A stretch of DNA of 64,000 nucleotides from Natronospira elongata. GTDB taxonomy: Bacteria > Pseudomonadota > Gammaproteobacteria > Natronospirales > Natronospiraceae. Each line of letters begins with the position of its first letter. Position 1 is the stretch's first letter. Positions 8,166 through 16,454 of this stretch are shown in pieces. Where the stretch lies: assembly GCF_034931365.1 (NCBI RefSeq), contig NZ_JAYGII010000014.1:1-64000 (forward strand). The letters are read 5' to 3'. Below the pieces are notes generated by a model. It saw only the letters and a program-made list of their open reading frames with translations, was not told where the DNA came from and did no database searches. The translations under genes and the position numbers were made by a program.

Positions 8166-9029
8166 TTACCGGGCCACGTCAATGGCGGAAACCTGGGTTG
8201 CGTCTTCGTTCTCGGCGTTGCGATCGCGCATCTCTTCCAACCAGGCCTCGTACTCTTCCTGTTCCACCGCCTCGACGACGATGGGCATGAAGCCATGGTC
8301 ACGGCCACAGAGTTCAGCGCACTGACCGCGATACACACCGGGTTCGGAAATCTCGAACCAGAGTTCGTTGACGAAACCGGGAATGGCGTCTTTCTTACCA
8401 CCCAACTCAGGCACCCACCAGGCGTGAATGACATCATTGGCGGTCAACAGCAAAAGGACTTTCTGGTCCACGGGAACAACCACGCGGTTATCCACTTCCA
8501 GCAGATAGTTGTCCACGTCGAGGGGGTCGATCTCGCGATGGGCGCGAAGCTGGCGGGCACGATTGCTGTCATCGTCCAGACGGCTGTAGAAGGACACATC
8601 CTCGCCACGATATTCGTAATGCCAGAACCACTGATAACCAGTGACCTGGATACTCATGTCGTAATCGCGATAGTCCTCGATATCGATGAGTGCCCGCGCG
8701 GAAGGAATGGCCATGCCCACAAGAATCAGGAAAGGCACGGCGGTCCACACCACTTCAACGGCGGTATTGTGGTGCCACTTGGCCGGTTCCACGCCCCGGG
8801 ATTTGCGGTGCAGGAAAATGGAAATGATCATCGCCCCGAACACGATGACCCCGATGGCAACGCAGATCCAGAAGATCAGCATGTGCAGGTCATAAATGTC
8901 GGAACTGATGGATGTCACGCCACGGGGCAAGTTAATGCCTTCACGGAAGGCCAGTGCCGACCCGGGAAGCAAGAACAGGCCGAGCAAGACGGTGTGGCGA
9001 ATGGCGCCTGAAAGCTTCGCTTTGAACAT
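8166..9029 (-). CDS. ctaC: Cytochrome c oxidase subunit II
   Basis: This 287-residue protein has an N-terminal signal sequence (LLGLFLLPGSALA), two transmembrane helices in the first half and a periplasmic cupredoxin domain. The CuA site is intact as GQCAELCGRDHGFMP, with the aromatic electron-entry segment GYQWFWHYEY upstream. It accepts electrons from cytochrome c. There is no fused cytochrome c domain at the C-terminus. It is the first oxidase gene, with ctaD directly downstream, and DUF2244 lies upstream on the same strand. Confidence 0.98.
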   Translation of the reverse strand: MFKAKLSGAIRHTVLLGLFLLPGSALAFREGINLPRGVTSISSDIYDLHMLIFWICVAIGVIVFGAMIISIFLHRKSRGVEPAKWHHNTAVEVVWTAVPFLILVGMAIPSARALIDIEDYRDYDMSIQVTGYQWFWHYEYRGEDVSFYSRLDDDSNRARQLRAHREIDPLDVDNYLLEVDNRVVVPVDQKVLLLLTANDVIHAWWVPELGGKKDAIPGFVNELWFEISEPGVYRGQCAELCGRDHGFMPIVVEAVEQEEYEAWLEEMRDRNAENEDATQVSAIDVAR

Positions 9030-9121
9030 GCTTTCACTTCTCCTGCGTGATGGATCAAGCAGACCACCCGAGCAAGGCGTGGCGGTCTACCGGCTCCGCC
9101 CGGCTTAAGAGGACGGAGATT

Positions 9122-9604
9122 TCATTTTCCGGTGGCCAGCAGGCCCCTGAGCCGCTCGCCAAGCGAACTGCGCTCCGATTCTGTCAAACAACGCCCGATC
9201 TCGCACTGCCGATGCCCTTCGCGCAAAAACAGGCGGGCGGGATAGTTGCGATGAGCGGCGGGCTCCAGCTCGACCCTCACCCAGGCTCGATGAAACCGCT
9301 GCTCTGTCTCCGGACGTCCGCGGCCCTGCTCAACCCGAAGGGAATCTCCCTCCAGGGTGATGACCTCGCGATAGCGGGTTCGCCGCTCCACGACGTAGAG
9401 GCATATCGCCAGGACCAGCAACTCCAGCCCGGCGAAAGGCAGAACCGGCCATAATCCGCGTGCCGCCACGCTGGCGCTGACCAGCAGCACGGCAAGGGCA
9501 ACCACAAGAAAAAAGATCACCCGGCCCCGTGAACCGAGGGAGTCATTGGGGCTGACCACGATTCGATGCGGCGCCTGCCCCGGTGATCCTTCCTCATGCC
9601 TCAT
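9122..9604 (-). CDS. DUF2244 family membrane protein
   Basis: This 160-residue protein has two adjacent hydrophobic segments (about residues 27-68), followed by a polar domain containing YREVITLEGDSLRVEQGRG and FHRAWVRVELEP. This matches the DUF2244 family of small inner-membrane proteins that often sit beside aa3 oxidase genes. Its function is not established. It precedes ctaC by 92 bases on the same strand and may share its promoter. A Leu/Val-rich membrane region and a basic C-terminus are visible, with no catalytic motif. Confidence 0.82.
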   Translation of the reverse strand: MRHEEGSPGQAPHRIVVSPNDSLGSRGRVIFFLVVALAVLLVSASVAARGLWPVLPFAGLELLVLAICLYVVERRTRYREVITLEGDSLRVEQGRGRPETEQRFHRAWVRVELEPAAHRNYPARLFLREGHRQCEIGRCLTESERSSLGERLRGLLATGK

Positions 9605-9707
9605 GGATTCGACCCGGGTTTCCGGAGGCGGAAATGGTACTTCAAGGCCCTGCGGGGCGCAATGGCGGCTGGGTCGGGGAAATCCATGATTGGGGTCAAT
9701 ATTTTTT

Positions 9708-9749
9708 CGGGTCAGGGGTGAGGGGTTAGGGGTTAGGGGTCAGGGGGGC
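9708..9749. repeat. GGGGTTA heptanucleotide array, potential G-quadruplex
   Basis: Heptads CGGGTCA, GGGGTGA, GGGGTTA, GGGGTTA, GGGGTCA and GGGGGGC follow one another from 9708. Five consecutive runs of at least four G are separated by three-base loops, a canonical intramolecular G-quadruplex arrangement on the plus strand. The bioD stop codon (plus-strand tca at 9740-9742) is part of the GGGGTCA heptad, so the array overlaps the end of bioD. Confidence 0.9.
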
Positions 9750-10417
9750 GTGGGGAGGCGATTGAGATCCAGATCGGGGGCCAGTTCTGCGGGGTCGGGG
9801 CGAGGGTTGTGGCGGAGGCGGCCGAGGCAGGGGGCGGGCAGCAGGCGGGCCAGGGTCTGGAAGTTTTCTTGCCGATGGGATTGCTCGGGGTCAGGCTCGG
9901 TGGCGACCCAGCTGGCCAGGGGCAGGCCCACCTGCGCAATCCGGTCGGCGGTGAGCAGGGCGTGGTTGATGCAACCCAGGCGCAGGGCGACCACCAGAAT
10001 CACCGGGTAATCCAGGGCCAGGGCCAGGTCCTCCATGGTTTCCCGCCCGCTCAGGGGCACGCGCCAGCCGCCGACCCCTTCCACCAGCCGCCAGTCCGCC
10101 ACCGGCCCCGGGGTGATGCCCTGAAGAAGCCGCGCCACGGTGAGCGCCTCGCCGGCCTCCTCGGCGGCAATGTGCGGGGCAATGGCCGGCTCGAAGGCCA
10201 GTGGGTTGATCGCTGCATAGGCAGGCCCCGGGCTTGAGGCCGCCAACAGGGCCTCCCCGTCCTCGTTGCGCAGACCGTCCGGGGTGGGGCGTGAACCGGA
10301 TGCCACCGGCTTCAAGCCCACCGCCGTCTCCCCCCGCGCGCGGATGGCATGCAGCAGGGCGCAGGTGACCAAGGTTTTTCCGACTTCGGTGTCGGTGCCG
10401 GTGATGAAGAGGTTCAT
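9740..10417 (-). CDS. bioD: Dethiobiotin synthetase
   Basis: This 225-residue ATP-dependent carboxylase closes the ureido ring of dethiobiotin from 7,8-diaminopelargonate. The P-loop GTDTEVGKT occupies residues 7-15, the substrate segment GLKPVASG follows near 34-41, and VEGVGGWRVPL near 112-122 matches the EGAGG-type loop, here with Val in place of Ala. Length is normal. The start overlaps the bioC stop (ATGA type), showing translational coupling. The last codons and stop fall in a heptad array, and the last residues LPTPP may be affected by repeat slippage. Confidence 0.95.
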   Translation of the reverse strand: MNLFITGTDTEVGKTLVTCALLHAIRARGETAVGLKPVASGSRPTPDGLRNEDGEALLAASSPGPAYAAINPLAFEPAIAPHIAAEEAGEALTVARLLQGITPGPVADWRLVEGVGGWRVPLSGRETMEDLALALDYPVILVVALRLGCINHALLTADRIAQVGLPLASWVATEPDPEQSHRQENFQTLARLLPAPCLGRLRHNPRPDPAELAPDLDLNRLPTPP

Positions 10418-11271
10418 TTCGGTTTCCAGACTGTGCCGTAGACGACTTCGTAGGTGGCAGGGAGGCGGTCTTCGGTGCGGAATTGCTCGTAGGCCTGGCG
10501 AAAGCGGGCCATTTTCCTGGGACCGGTGAGGCCGCGGGGACGGTCGGCGGTGACGTTGTGGGCACCGATACGCTTGATGTCGCGCATGAGCGCATCGGCC
10601 GTCTCGTAGGTCAGGGTGAAATGTTCCGCATCCATCACCGGCTCGGCCAGGCCGGCACGAATCAGGCCGTCACCGATGTCGTGCATGTCGGCGAAGACGT
10701 TGACATGGGTACGCTCGTCCACCGCCGACCAGGCCTGACGCAGCTCGGTCAGGGTGTCCGGGCCGAAGGTGGTGAACAGGAACAGGCCCTGGGGCTTGAG
10801 TACCCGGCGGATCTCGCGAAAGGCGCGGTCGAGATCATCCACCCATTGCAGGCCAAGGCTGGAGAAAATCAGATCCACACTGTCATCGGCGATGGGCAGG
10901 CGGCTGATATCGGCACAGATGGGCGGCAGCGGTCGCCACCAGCTGCCGTGCTGCCGGGCGCGCCGGAGCATGGCCTCGGAGAGATCCAGGGGATGAACCC
11001 GCGCCTTGGGATAGCGCTGGCGCAGGGCGGCACTGCCCTGCCCGGTGCCGGCGGCCAGGTCGAGGATGGTGCGAGGCTCGATGGTGGTGAGATCGAGGCG
11101 CTCGAGCAGACGGTCGCAGACTTCGCGCTGCAGCACGGCATGTTCGTCGTAGCTGTCGGCGGCGCGATCAAATGAGCGCCGCACGGCGTCCCGTTCGGGC
11201 AGCGCCGGATGGTCGTCAGGCTCGGGTTCGAGCCTGGGCAGGTTGGGATCAACCCGCTTGGGTGAAGTCAT
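10414..11271 (-). CDS. bioC: Malonyl-ACP O-methyltransferase
   Basis: This 285-residue class I SAM-dependent methyltransferase has motif I visible as ILDLAAGTGQGS near residues 67-78 and an FSSLGLQWVDDLDRAFREI segment typical of BioC. It methylates the free carboxyl of malonyl-ACP so that the fatty-acid machinery can build the pimeloyl chain. It overlaps bioH by 23 bases and bioD by 4 bases. It carries an N-terminal extension of about 20 residues rich in Pro and acidic residues before the usual start of the fold. Confidence 0.93.
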   Translation of the reverse strand: MTSPKRVDPNLPRLEPEPDDHPALPERDAVRRSFDRAADSYDEHAVLQREVCDRLLERLDLTTIEPRTILDLAAGTGQGSAALRQRYPKARVHPLDLSEAMLRRARQHGSWWRPLPPICADISRLPIADDSVDLIFSSLGLQWVDDLDRAFREIRRVLKPQGLFLFTTFGPDTLTELRQAWSAVDERTHVNVFADMHDIGDGLIRAGLAEPVMDAEHFTLTYETADALMRDIKRIGAHNVTADRPRGLTGPRKMARFRQAYEQFRTEDRLPATYEVVYGTVWKPK

Positions 11272-12019
11272 GGATCAGCTCCAGGAATTGCTCGGGATCA
11301 GAGAGAAAGGGGGCATGCGCCGTCCTGGGCAGACAATGATAATCCGCCCGGGGAATGGATTCAGCCATGGCGCGCCCGGCTTCGGGATGGGTGAGACGAT
11401 CCAGCCGCCCGCTGATGACCCGCACGGGCATGGTCAGGTGGGCCAGCTCGGCGCGCAGGTCGACATCGCCGAGCAGGTCGAGGCCGTGCTCGAGTACTCG
11501 GTGATGGGGCTCGCCGTGACGGAAAACATCCTTGCGCAGGGCTCTCAACAGGCGCCGGGCTTCGGGGTCGCCTTGTGTCTGGAGGGCGAGGAATTGCTGC
11601 ACTGTGGCCCTGAAATCGTTTCGCAATTCGTCCGCAAACTGGGCCAGGGTGTTGGGGGCCATGGCGTGGGGCCAGTCGTTGGCTGTGACGAAACGCGGGG
11701 TGGTGGCGACGGCGATCAGGCGCTCGACTCTGTCGGGTGCGTCGAGGGCGGCGCGGGTGGCGACCATGCCGCCGAGTGACCAGCCGAGCCAGGTGGCCCT
11801 GTCGGGGGCGACGGCGAGTACGGCTTCGGCCCAGTCACCCAGGCTTTCACCGATCTCGGCGTCCCGGCTGCGACCATGGCCGGGCAGGTCCACGCGGGTA
11901 ACGCGGTAGTGGGTCTGGAGTTCGTCGAGCGCGGGCCCCCAGACATCGGCGTGCAGCCCCCAGCCATGGACCATGACCAGGTTGGGGCCTTCGCCTTTTG
12001 TTTCGTGCCAGAGGTTCAT
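11249..12019 (-). CDS. bioH: Pimeloyl-[ACP] methyl ester carboxylesterase
   Basis: This 256-residue alpha/beta hydrolase removes the methyl ester from pimeloyl-ACP. The nucleophile is Ser81 in WLGWSLGGM, the acid is in VISGRLDRLTHPE and the His in RTAHAPFLSDPEQF. The oxyanion segment VHGWGLHADVW follows the start. The frame is open for 52 more codons upstream, but that part is encoded by a dispersed repeat. The start MNLWHETKG at 12019 gives the BioH length and is preferred. Downstream it overlaps bioC. Upstream, the expected neighbour bioF is 2.2 kb away because of an inserted segment. Confidence 0.93.
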   Translation of the reverse strand: MNLWHETKGEGPNLVMVHGWGLHADVWGPALDELQTHYRVTRVDLPGHGRSRDAEIGESLGDWAEAVLAVAPDRATWLGWSLGGMVATRAALDAPDRVERLIAVATTPRFVTANDWPHAMAPNTLAQFADELRNDFRATVQQFLALQTQGDPEARRLLRALRKDVFRHGEPHHRVLEHGLDLLGDVDLRAELAHLTMPVRVISGRLDRLTHPEAGRAMAESIPRADYHCLPRTAHAPFLSDPEQFLELIHDFTQAG

Positions 12020-12059
12020 CGTTGTTTTTCCGGTCTGTTTGTGGCTTTGGGCTTTGGTT

Positions 12060-12475
12060 GCGTTGGTGCCCTTCGATGCCGGTGACGGGGGCGTCCCGGC
12101 TTTGGTCCCGGTGGCCTTGCTCAGGGACGCCGTGAACCCATCCCTGGGGGCTCTGGGTTCGCCATCCTGGCTCACACAGCCCTGAGCAAGCCCACCAGGA
12201 CCAAAGCCTACCTTGGGTGGTGGTCACCTGGGCAGTGCTAATGGAGGGTTTGGTTCTGTCTTATGCTTTGGTGCCATCCGGAGGCTTTTAATCGCGAATA
12301 AATTCGCTCCCACGGTGCCATCAGCGTATGCCGAAGCCGCCGTGGGAGCGGATTTGTCCGCGATTTCACCAGCCGAATCGAAGGCAATCTGCTCATCAAT
12401 CTGAATTTGACATCAGCAAACACGGCCCAGGTGTCCCCACCAATGGTAGGCTTGTCGCCACCTAAGTCTACTTTG
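12060..12475. repeat. Composite dispersed repeat, copy 1 (hairpin module plus nested REPIN-like element)
   Basis: The left module contains a 29-bp arm at 12098-12126 complementary, with two mismatches, to 12180-12208. Its loop holds the conserved CGTGAACCCATCCCTGGGG. The right part carries 25-bp arms 12291-12315 and 12340-12364 (core GTGGGAGCG, three mismatches). These lie between a GGTGGTCACC arm near 12215-12238 and its inverted partner near 12421-12442. The same arrangement recurs at 45190-45590. The element lies 40 bases upstream of bioH. Confidence 0.88.
12291..12364. repeat. REPIN-like inverted pair inside composite repeat copy 1
   Basis: Two 25-base arms with core GTGGGAGCGGATTTGTCC (right arm) face each other across a 24-base loop. 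This type of extragenic palindrome is common in gammaproteobacteria. Its inner loop is homologous to that at 45455-45478 only when one copy is reverse-complemented. Confidence 0.85.
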
Positions 12476-12614
12476 GACATGGAGTCACTGGAGCCGTCCC
12501 ACCAGAGATGTTGGTTGGCGCTCTAATAGGAGCGAGCATAGCTAGCTGAAAACCAGTCTCCAGATTGGCTAAGCGCCCTTCCAGTCGGCGGTACGAAGTT
12601 GGCGCCGAAATCAA

Positions 12615-12650
12615 CAGGCCGTATGGCCAATTAGTTGGCCATACGGCCTG
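12615..12650. terminator. Perfect 16-bp inverted repeat, possible terminator of the 12707-13909 gene
   Basis: CAGGCCGTATGGCCAA (12615-12630) and its exact reverse complement (12635-12650) are separated by TTAG. It starts 57 bases past the stop of the minus-strand secreted-protein gene. A stem this long could end transcription, but no T tract follows on either strand, so a protein-binding or mobile-element role is also possible. Confidence 0.5.
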
Positions 12651-12706
12651 CGCATGGGCTACAAAATCGTTAGAAAAAGGAACCGGTCTTGAGGAGCTCA
12701 AGAAGA

Positions 12707-13909
12707 TCAGTCGTCCCCCGACCCCCAATCGTCGAACATGTCACAGGGGCCGTTCACGACCCTAACTAAATGGTCACCACTGTAGAAGCGGTGCTGGCAG
12801 ATCGGCGTGCCACCACTGGTGCCGCCGATGGGCTGGGGCGTGGCATTCCAACCATATCCGCCGTCGGAGAACACCAGCCTAGCACCGCTTACCCCGTCTT
12901 CAATCAAATAACGTCCACGATAGTCCCTCAAACGCTCGATAGCGCAGGTTTCAGAGTCGCTTACCGAATGAGTGGAGAAGTAGTTCTCCCTACCCTGAAT
13001 CCGGCTGTTCTCGTAGTCCACCGTCAAATTGACATGCCCATCCATGTCAACATCGAACTCAAAGCGTATAAAATCCTCCTGACCACCCTCTGGAATCTCA
13101 TACGCCCCGTCTCCGAGTTCGTGGACACTGAAAAATGCCCGAAAGGCGTTGGTAGTAGGAAATTCAGGCGGTACGGAAAAGCTCACGCCAGCACCTTTGA
13201 TACCGATAGTAAGACCATCAAACTCTATGATCCCTCTATCATTAACGATCCAGCCAATTTCTGTACGGATTTCCTGCTCAAGTAGCGAACGGAAGTCCTC
13301 GTCCGTCAGTGCATGTAGCGCGGTACCATCGGGACAATCGGAACCTTCGTCTTCTTGGATAGAGGCGAGCAGAGCCCTGGAACGACTTGTGGATGGCTGC
13401 CTCATCGTCTGACTGAACGCAGTGGTATTACCTAGATTAAGCGTGGTCAGCAAGACGCGAAGCCTGTCCTGCGCCTCCTTGATGTCTTGCTGCCACCCCT
13501 TTACAGCCGCAAAATTGGATTGAACTTTATCAATCCATGCATTGGATGGTGTCTTCTGACTCACCATCAATACCCAAGGCACTTCATCGGTCCAATCTAG
13601 GTTAAAACCATAGACAGTTTCCGACTCCGGATGGATTACATATACAGTCCGGTCCTCGGGGGGTGTACAGTCGAGTGGATCCGGTCCGATAATTGGGTCC
13701 GGCCCTGCCCCACCACCATGGTCACAGTCCAGCCCCAAACTATGGCCGTAATTTTCAGCCGCCGCTTGAGCAACCTGACTGGTAGCACATTCCTGACAGA
13801 CGATTACCGGCTCTTCAGCAGAATGTCCAACACTAGCGGCGCTCACGGTTAAGAAAAATAACAGAAATTTGGGAAAACAACTGCCAATACGAAAGCTAGT
13901 CTTACTCAT
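12707..13909 (-). CDS. Secreted protein of unknown function inserted between bioF and bioH
   Basis: This 400-residue protein is not recognised. It has a signal peptide (LLFFLTVSAASVGHSA, cleavage near residue 31) and a Cys pair in VIVCQECATSQ just after it. A Gly/Asp/Pro linker (GGGAGPDPIIGPDP) follows, and later segments mix beta-type sequence with further Cys (CQHRFYSGD, GPCDMFDDWG). The N-terminal pattern of a CxxC-type pair followed by an Ala-rich helix suggests a disulfide-bonded exported protein. Codon use is visibly more AT-rich than in the flanking bio genes, with A/T-ending codons such as ATA and AGT frequent, suggesting acquisition. It lies between a dispersed repeat and an AT-rich gap, splitting the biotin operon. 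No enzyme motif is visible. Confidence 0.75.
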   Translation of the reverse strand: MSKTSFRIGSCFPKFLLFFLTVSAASVGHSAEEPVIVCQECATSQVAQAAAENYGHSLGLDCDHGGGAGPDPIIGPDPLDCTPPEDRTVYVIHPESETVYGFNLDWTDEVPWVLMVSQKTPSNAWIDKVQSNFAAVKGWQQDIKEAQDRLRVLLTTLNLGNTTAFSQTMRQPSTSRSRALLASIQEDEGSDCPDGTALHALTDEDFRSLLEQEIRTEIGWIVNDRGIIEFDGLTIGIKGAGVSFSVPPEFPTTNAFRAFFSVHELGDGAYEIPEGGQEDFIRFEFDVDMDGHVNLTVDYENSRIQGRENYFSTHSVSDSETCAIERLRDYRGRYLIEDGVSGARLVFSDGGYGWNATPQPIGGTSGGTPICQHRFYSGDHLVRVVNGPCDMFDDWGSGDD

Positions 13910-14206
13910 TCTCCCTCCCTAATGTTTATCTACTTAGACGTTCACTCCCGCCTCTGGATTTCACTAACGGGCACTAATAGTGTGCCAATGCGCCCAAATA
14001 TTATGGGTAGGATGTTTTTGATTTTTCAAGTAAGCCCGTTCCAGACCTCGGCCTCTATCGGCAGCTAGGAGTCTACTCTTCGCTAAATCACAGTCCTCGA
14101 TCCGTGTGCTCCCAACACAATGGGGCAGACTTTTAGCGGCCTTCATCGCATCGTTCGTTATTTTCTGCCCAGAAAAACGTAAGAGTACACTCCGACCCCC
14201 CCAGTC
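13910..14206. other. AT-rich gap between bioF and the inserted gene
   Basis: About 297 bases, visibly lower in GC than the surroundings. It should hold the promoter of the inserted gene. A 60-codon frame at 13964-14146 on the minus strand shows no recognisable features. The edge next to bioF carries AGAGTACACTCCGACCCCCC, which resembles GGGGTCAGAGT-type borders seen near REP-associated transposase genes. That is a weak hint of an insertion border. Confidence 0.45.
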
Positions 14207-15385
14207 TCACATCAATTCCGCCAACACCCGAACCAATCCCCGCACATCCTCCACCGAATGAGCCGCCGACAGGGTGATACGCAGGCGTGCGGTGCCGTCC
14301 GGGACGGTGGGGGGGCGGATGGCCTGGGCGAGGTAGCCCTTTGATTCTAGGGCGCGGGACAAAACCACGGCGCGGGTCGGGTCGCCGAGGGGGACTGGCT
14401 GTATGGGGGTGCTCGAGGGCATCAGGGGGATGCCTTGGGCCTCGGCGGCTTCGCGGAAGGTCCGGGTGTTTTCCGCCAGGCGTTCGCGGCGCCAGACTTC
14501 CTCGCGGCTGACTGCCAGGGCCCGCCGGACCGCCGCGGCCATGGCCGGCGGGGTGGCGGTGGTGTAGACGTAGGTGCGGGCGTGCTGGATCAGGTGTTCG
14601 ATCAGGGTTTCGCTGCCGGCGACGAAGGCGCCGAAGCCGCCCAGGGCCTTGCCGAGGGTACCCATGAGAATGGGGGCTTCGCTCTGGCCAAGGCCGGCGG
14701 CGGCTGCCGCGCCCTGGCCTTCGGGGCCGAGCACGCCCAGGCCATGGGCCTCGTCGACCATCAGCCAGCCGCCCTGGTCCGCGCAGAGTTCGGCAATTTC
14801 GGCCAGGGGGGCGATGTCGCCATCCATGCTGAAGACGCTGTCGGTCATGACCAGTCGCCGGCCATCGGCAGTGCTCAGACGTTCGGCGAGGGCGGCGGGG
14901 TCGGCATGGGCGTAGCGCTTGAGGCGGGCCCGACTGCTAAGGGCGGCATCCAGCAGGGAGGCGTGGTTGAGGCGGTCCTCGAGGATGGTGTCGCCGCGAC
15001 CGGCCAGGGCTTGGGCGATGCCGATGTTGGCCATGTAGCCGGTGGAGAAGAGCAGCGCCCGATCGCGGCCGGTGAAGTCGGCCAGTTCCTGTTCGAGGGC
15101 TTCATGCTCGGGGCCGTGGCCGGTGATCAGGTGGGCGGCGCCGCTGCCGCTGCCGTAATCACGCAGGGCCTGGGCGGCGGCTTCGGCCGGGCGGGGGTCG
15201 CAGGCGAGGCCCAGGTAGTCGTTGCTGGAAAAGTCGAGAAAGTCACGCCCGGCCAGGCGCGCACGGCCGCCAGGCCGGCGCTGTATGGTCCGGCGGCGGC
15301 GGTAAAGCCCGGCAGCTTCGCGCTCGGCTAGGCCCGCTTCGAGGGTGGCGTCCAGGTTGTGGCCGGACTTAGCCGGCCGCGGCAT
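14207..15385 (-). CDS. bioF: 8-amino-7-oxononanoate synthase
   Basis: This PLP enzyme of the alpha-oxoamine synthase family condenses pimeloyl-ACP with L-alanine. The start is taken as MPRPAKSGHN at 15385 (392 residues), with an AGCAGGA site just upstream. Two further in-frame ATGs lie up to 60 bases upstream. Visible motifs are FSSNDYLGL, STGYMANIG, VDEAHGLGVLGPEG and the PLP-lysine segment GTLGKALGGFGAFV. It overlaps the 3' end of bioB by 17 bases, so the two are coupled. No biotin gene follows directly; a 2.2-kb segment separates it from bioH. Confidence 0.95.
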   Translation of the reverse strand: MPRPAKSGHNLDATLEAGLAEREAAGLYRRRRTIQRRPGGRARLAGRDFLDFSSNDYLGLACDPRPAEAAAQALRDYGSGSGAAHLITGHGPEHEALEQELADFTGRDRALLFSTGYMANIGIAQALAGRGDTILEDRLNHASLLDAALSSRARLKRYAHADPAALAERLSTADGRRLVMTDSVFSMDGDIAPLAEIAELCADQGGWLMVDEAHGLGVLGPEGQGAAAAAGLGQSEAPILMGTLGKALGGFGAFVAGSETLIEHLIQHARTYVYTTATPPAMAAAVRRALAVSREEVWRRERLAENTRTFREAAEAQGIPLMPSSTPIQPVPLGDPTRAVVLSRALESKGYLAQAIRPPTVPDGTARLRITLSAAHSVEDVRGLVRVLAELM

Positions 15386-16454
15386 GATCCTGCTCGTCAT
15401 CCGTGCTCGCGCAAGCGGATCCACAGCGGCTGCGACGTTCTTCAACCCGTTCGGCCTGCTCCGGCCGGATGCCCAGGCGCCGGAACAGGGCGCGATCGCG
15501 GTCGGCCTCGGGGTTGTCGGTGGTCAGGAGTTTGTCGCCGTAGAAGATGGAGTTGGCGCCGGCAAGGAAACACAGGGCCTGGGTTTCCTCGCTCATCTCG
15601 GTCCGCCCGGCGGACAGACGCACGTGGGAGGCGGGCATCATCAGGCGGGCGGCGGCGATGCTGCGAACGAATTCCAGCGGATGGACCGCTTCCTCGCCAT
15701 GGAGGGGCGTGCCAGGCACCTGGACCAATTGATTGATGGGTACGCTTTCCGGGTGCTGATCAAGATTGGCCAGGGTCCGGAGCATGTCGGCGCGGTGGGC
15801 GGTTTCCTCGCCCATGCCGATGATGCCGCCGCAGCAGACATTGAGCCCGGCCTCGCGGACGTTTTCCAGGGTGTCGAGGCGGTCCTGGAAGGTTCGGGTG
15901 GTGATGATGTCGCCGTAGAATTCCTCAGCGGTATCGATGTTGTGGTTGTAGTAGTCCAGCCCGGCTTCGGCCATGCGCTCGGCCTGTTCCCGGCTCACCA
16001 TGCCGAGGGTGGCGCAGGTTTCCATGCCCAGCTCACGGACACCGCGAATCATGTCGATGATGCGGTCCAGATGCTTGTCGGTGGGGCTGCGGTAGGCCGC
16101 GCCCATGCAGAAGCGGGTGGCCCCCTTCTCCCTGGCCGCCCTGGCCTGGGCCAGGACCAGGTCCACGTCCATGAGTTTTTCCTTTTCCAGGCCGGTGTCG
16201 TAGCGCGCGCTCTGCGGGCAATAGGCGCAGTCTTCCGGGCAGGCGCCGGTCTTGATCGACAGCAGCGTACTGACCTGGACTTCATTGGCATCGAAATGCT
16301 TGCGATGGACGGTCTGAGCGGCAAAAATCAGGTCGTTGAAGGGCACTTCGAACAGTGCCCGAGACTCGGCGGCGGTCCAGTCATGACGGGGCTGACCGTC
16401 ACGGGCACGCGCCAGCACGGCGGTGGGATCCAGGTTTTGGTCGGCGGCAGACAT
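15369..16454 (-). CDS. bioB: Biotin synthase
   Basis: This radical-SAM enzyme inserts sulfur into dethiobiotin. The [4Fe-4S] motif is CPEDCAYCPQS, and the [2Fe-2S] region includes NVCCGGIIGMGE and the Arg-containing VRLSAGR. The start MSAADQNLDP at 16454 gives 361 residues, usual for BioB. A 28-codon upstream extension lacks family resemblance. It is the first gene of the biotin operon and is divergent from comF, with about 100 bases between them. A TTGTAA half-site occurs in that gap, but no convincing BirA palindrome is visible. Confidence 0.96.
   Translation of the reverse strand: MSAADQNLDPTAVLARARDGQPRHDWTAAESRALFEVPFNDLIFAAQTVHRKHFDANEVQVSTLLSIKTGACPEDCAYCPQSARYDTGLEKEKLMDVDLVLAQARAAREKGATRFCMGAAYRSPTDKHLDRIIDMIRGVRELGMETCATLGMVSREQAERMAEAGLDYYNHNIDTAEEFYGDIITTRTFQDRLDTLENVREAGLNVCCGGIIGMGEETAHRADMLRTLANLDQHPESVPINQLVQVPGTPLHGEEAVHPLEFVRSIAAARLMMPASHVRLSAGRTEMSEETQALCFLAGANSIFYGDKLLTTDNPEADRDRALFRRLGIRPEQAERVEERRSRCGSACASTDDEQDHAAAG

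Noticed and set aside
1166..9029. bo3-type ubiquinol oxidase (cyo) interpretation of the oxidase block
   Set aside because: Subunit II has an intact CuA site, and ctaA, ctaG and surf1 are present, which fits a cytochrome c oxidase.
12020..12175. N-terminal extension of bioH by 52 codons
   Set aside because: The sequence belongs to the dispersed repeat, and the shorter start matches BioH length and fold.
12468..12728. 86-codon minus-strand frame downstream of the inserted gene
   Set aside because: It spans the perfect 16-bp palindrome and overlaps the 3' end of the neighbouring CDS; no protein-like pattern.
13964..14146. 60-codon minus-strand frame upstream of the inserted gene
   Set aside because: No export signal, motif or clear ribosome-binding site; it lies in AT-rich intergenic DNA.
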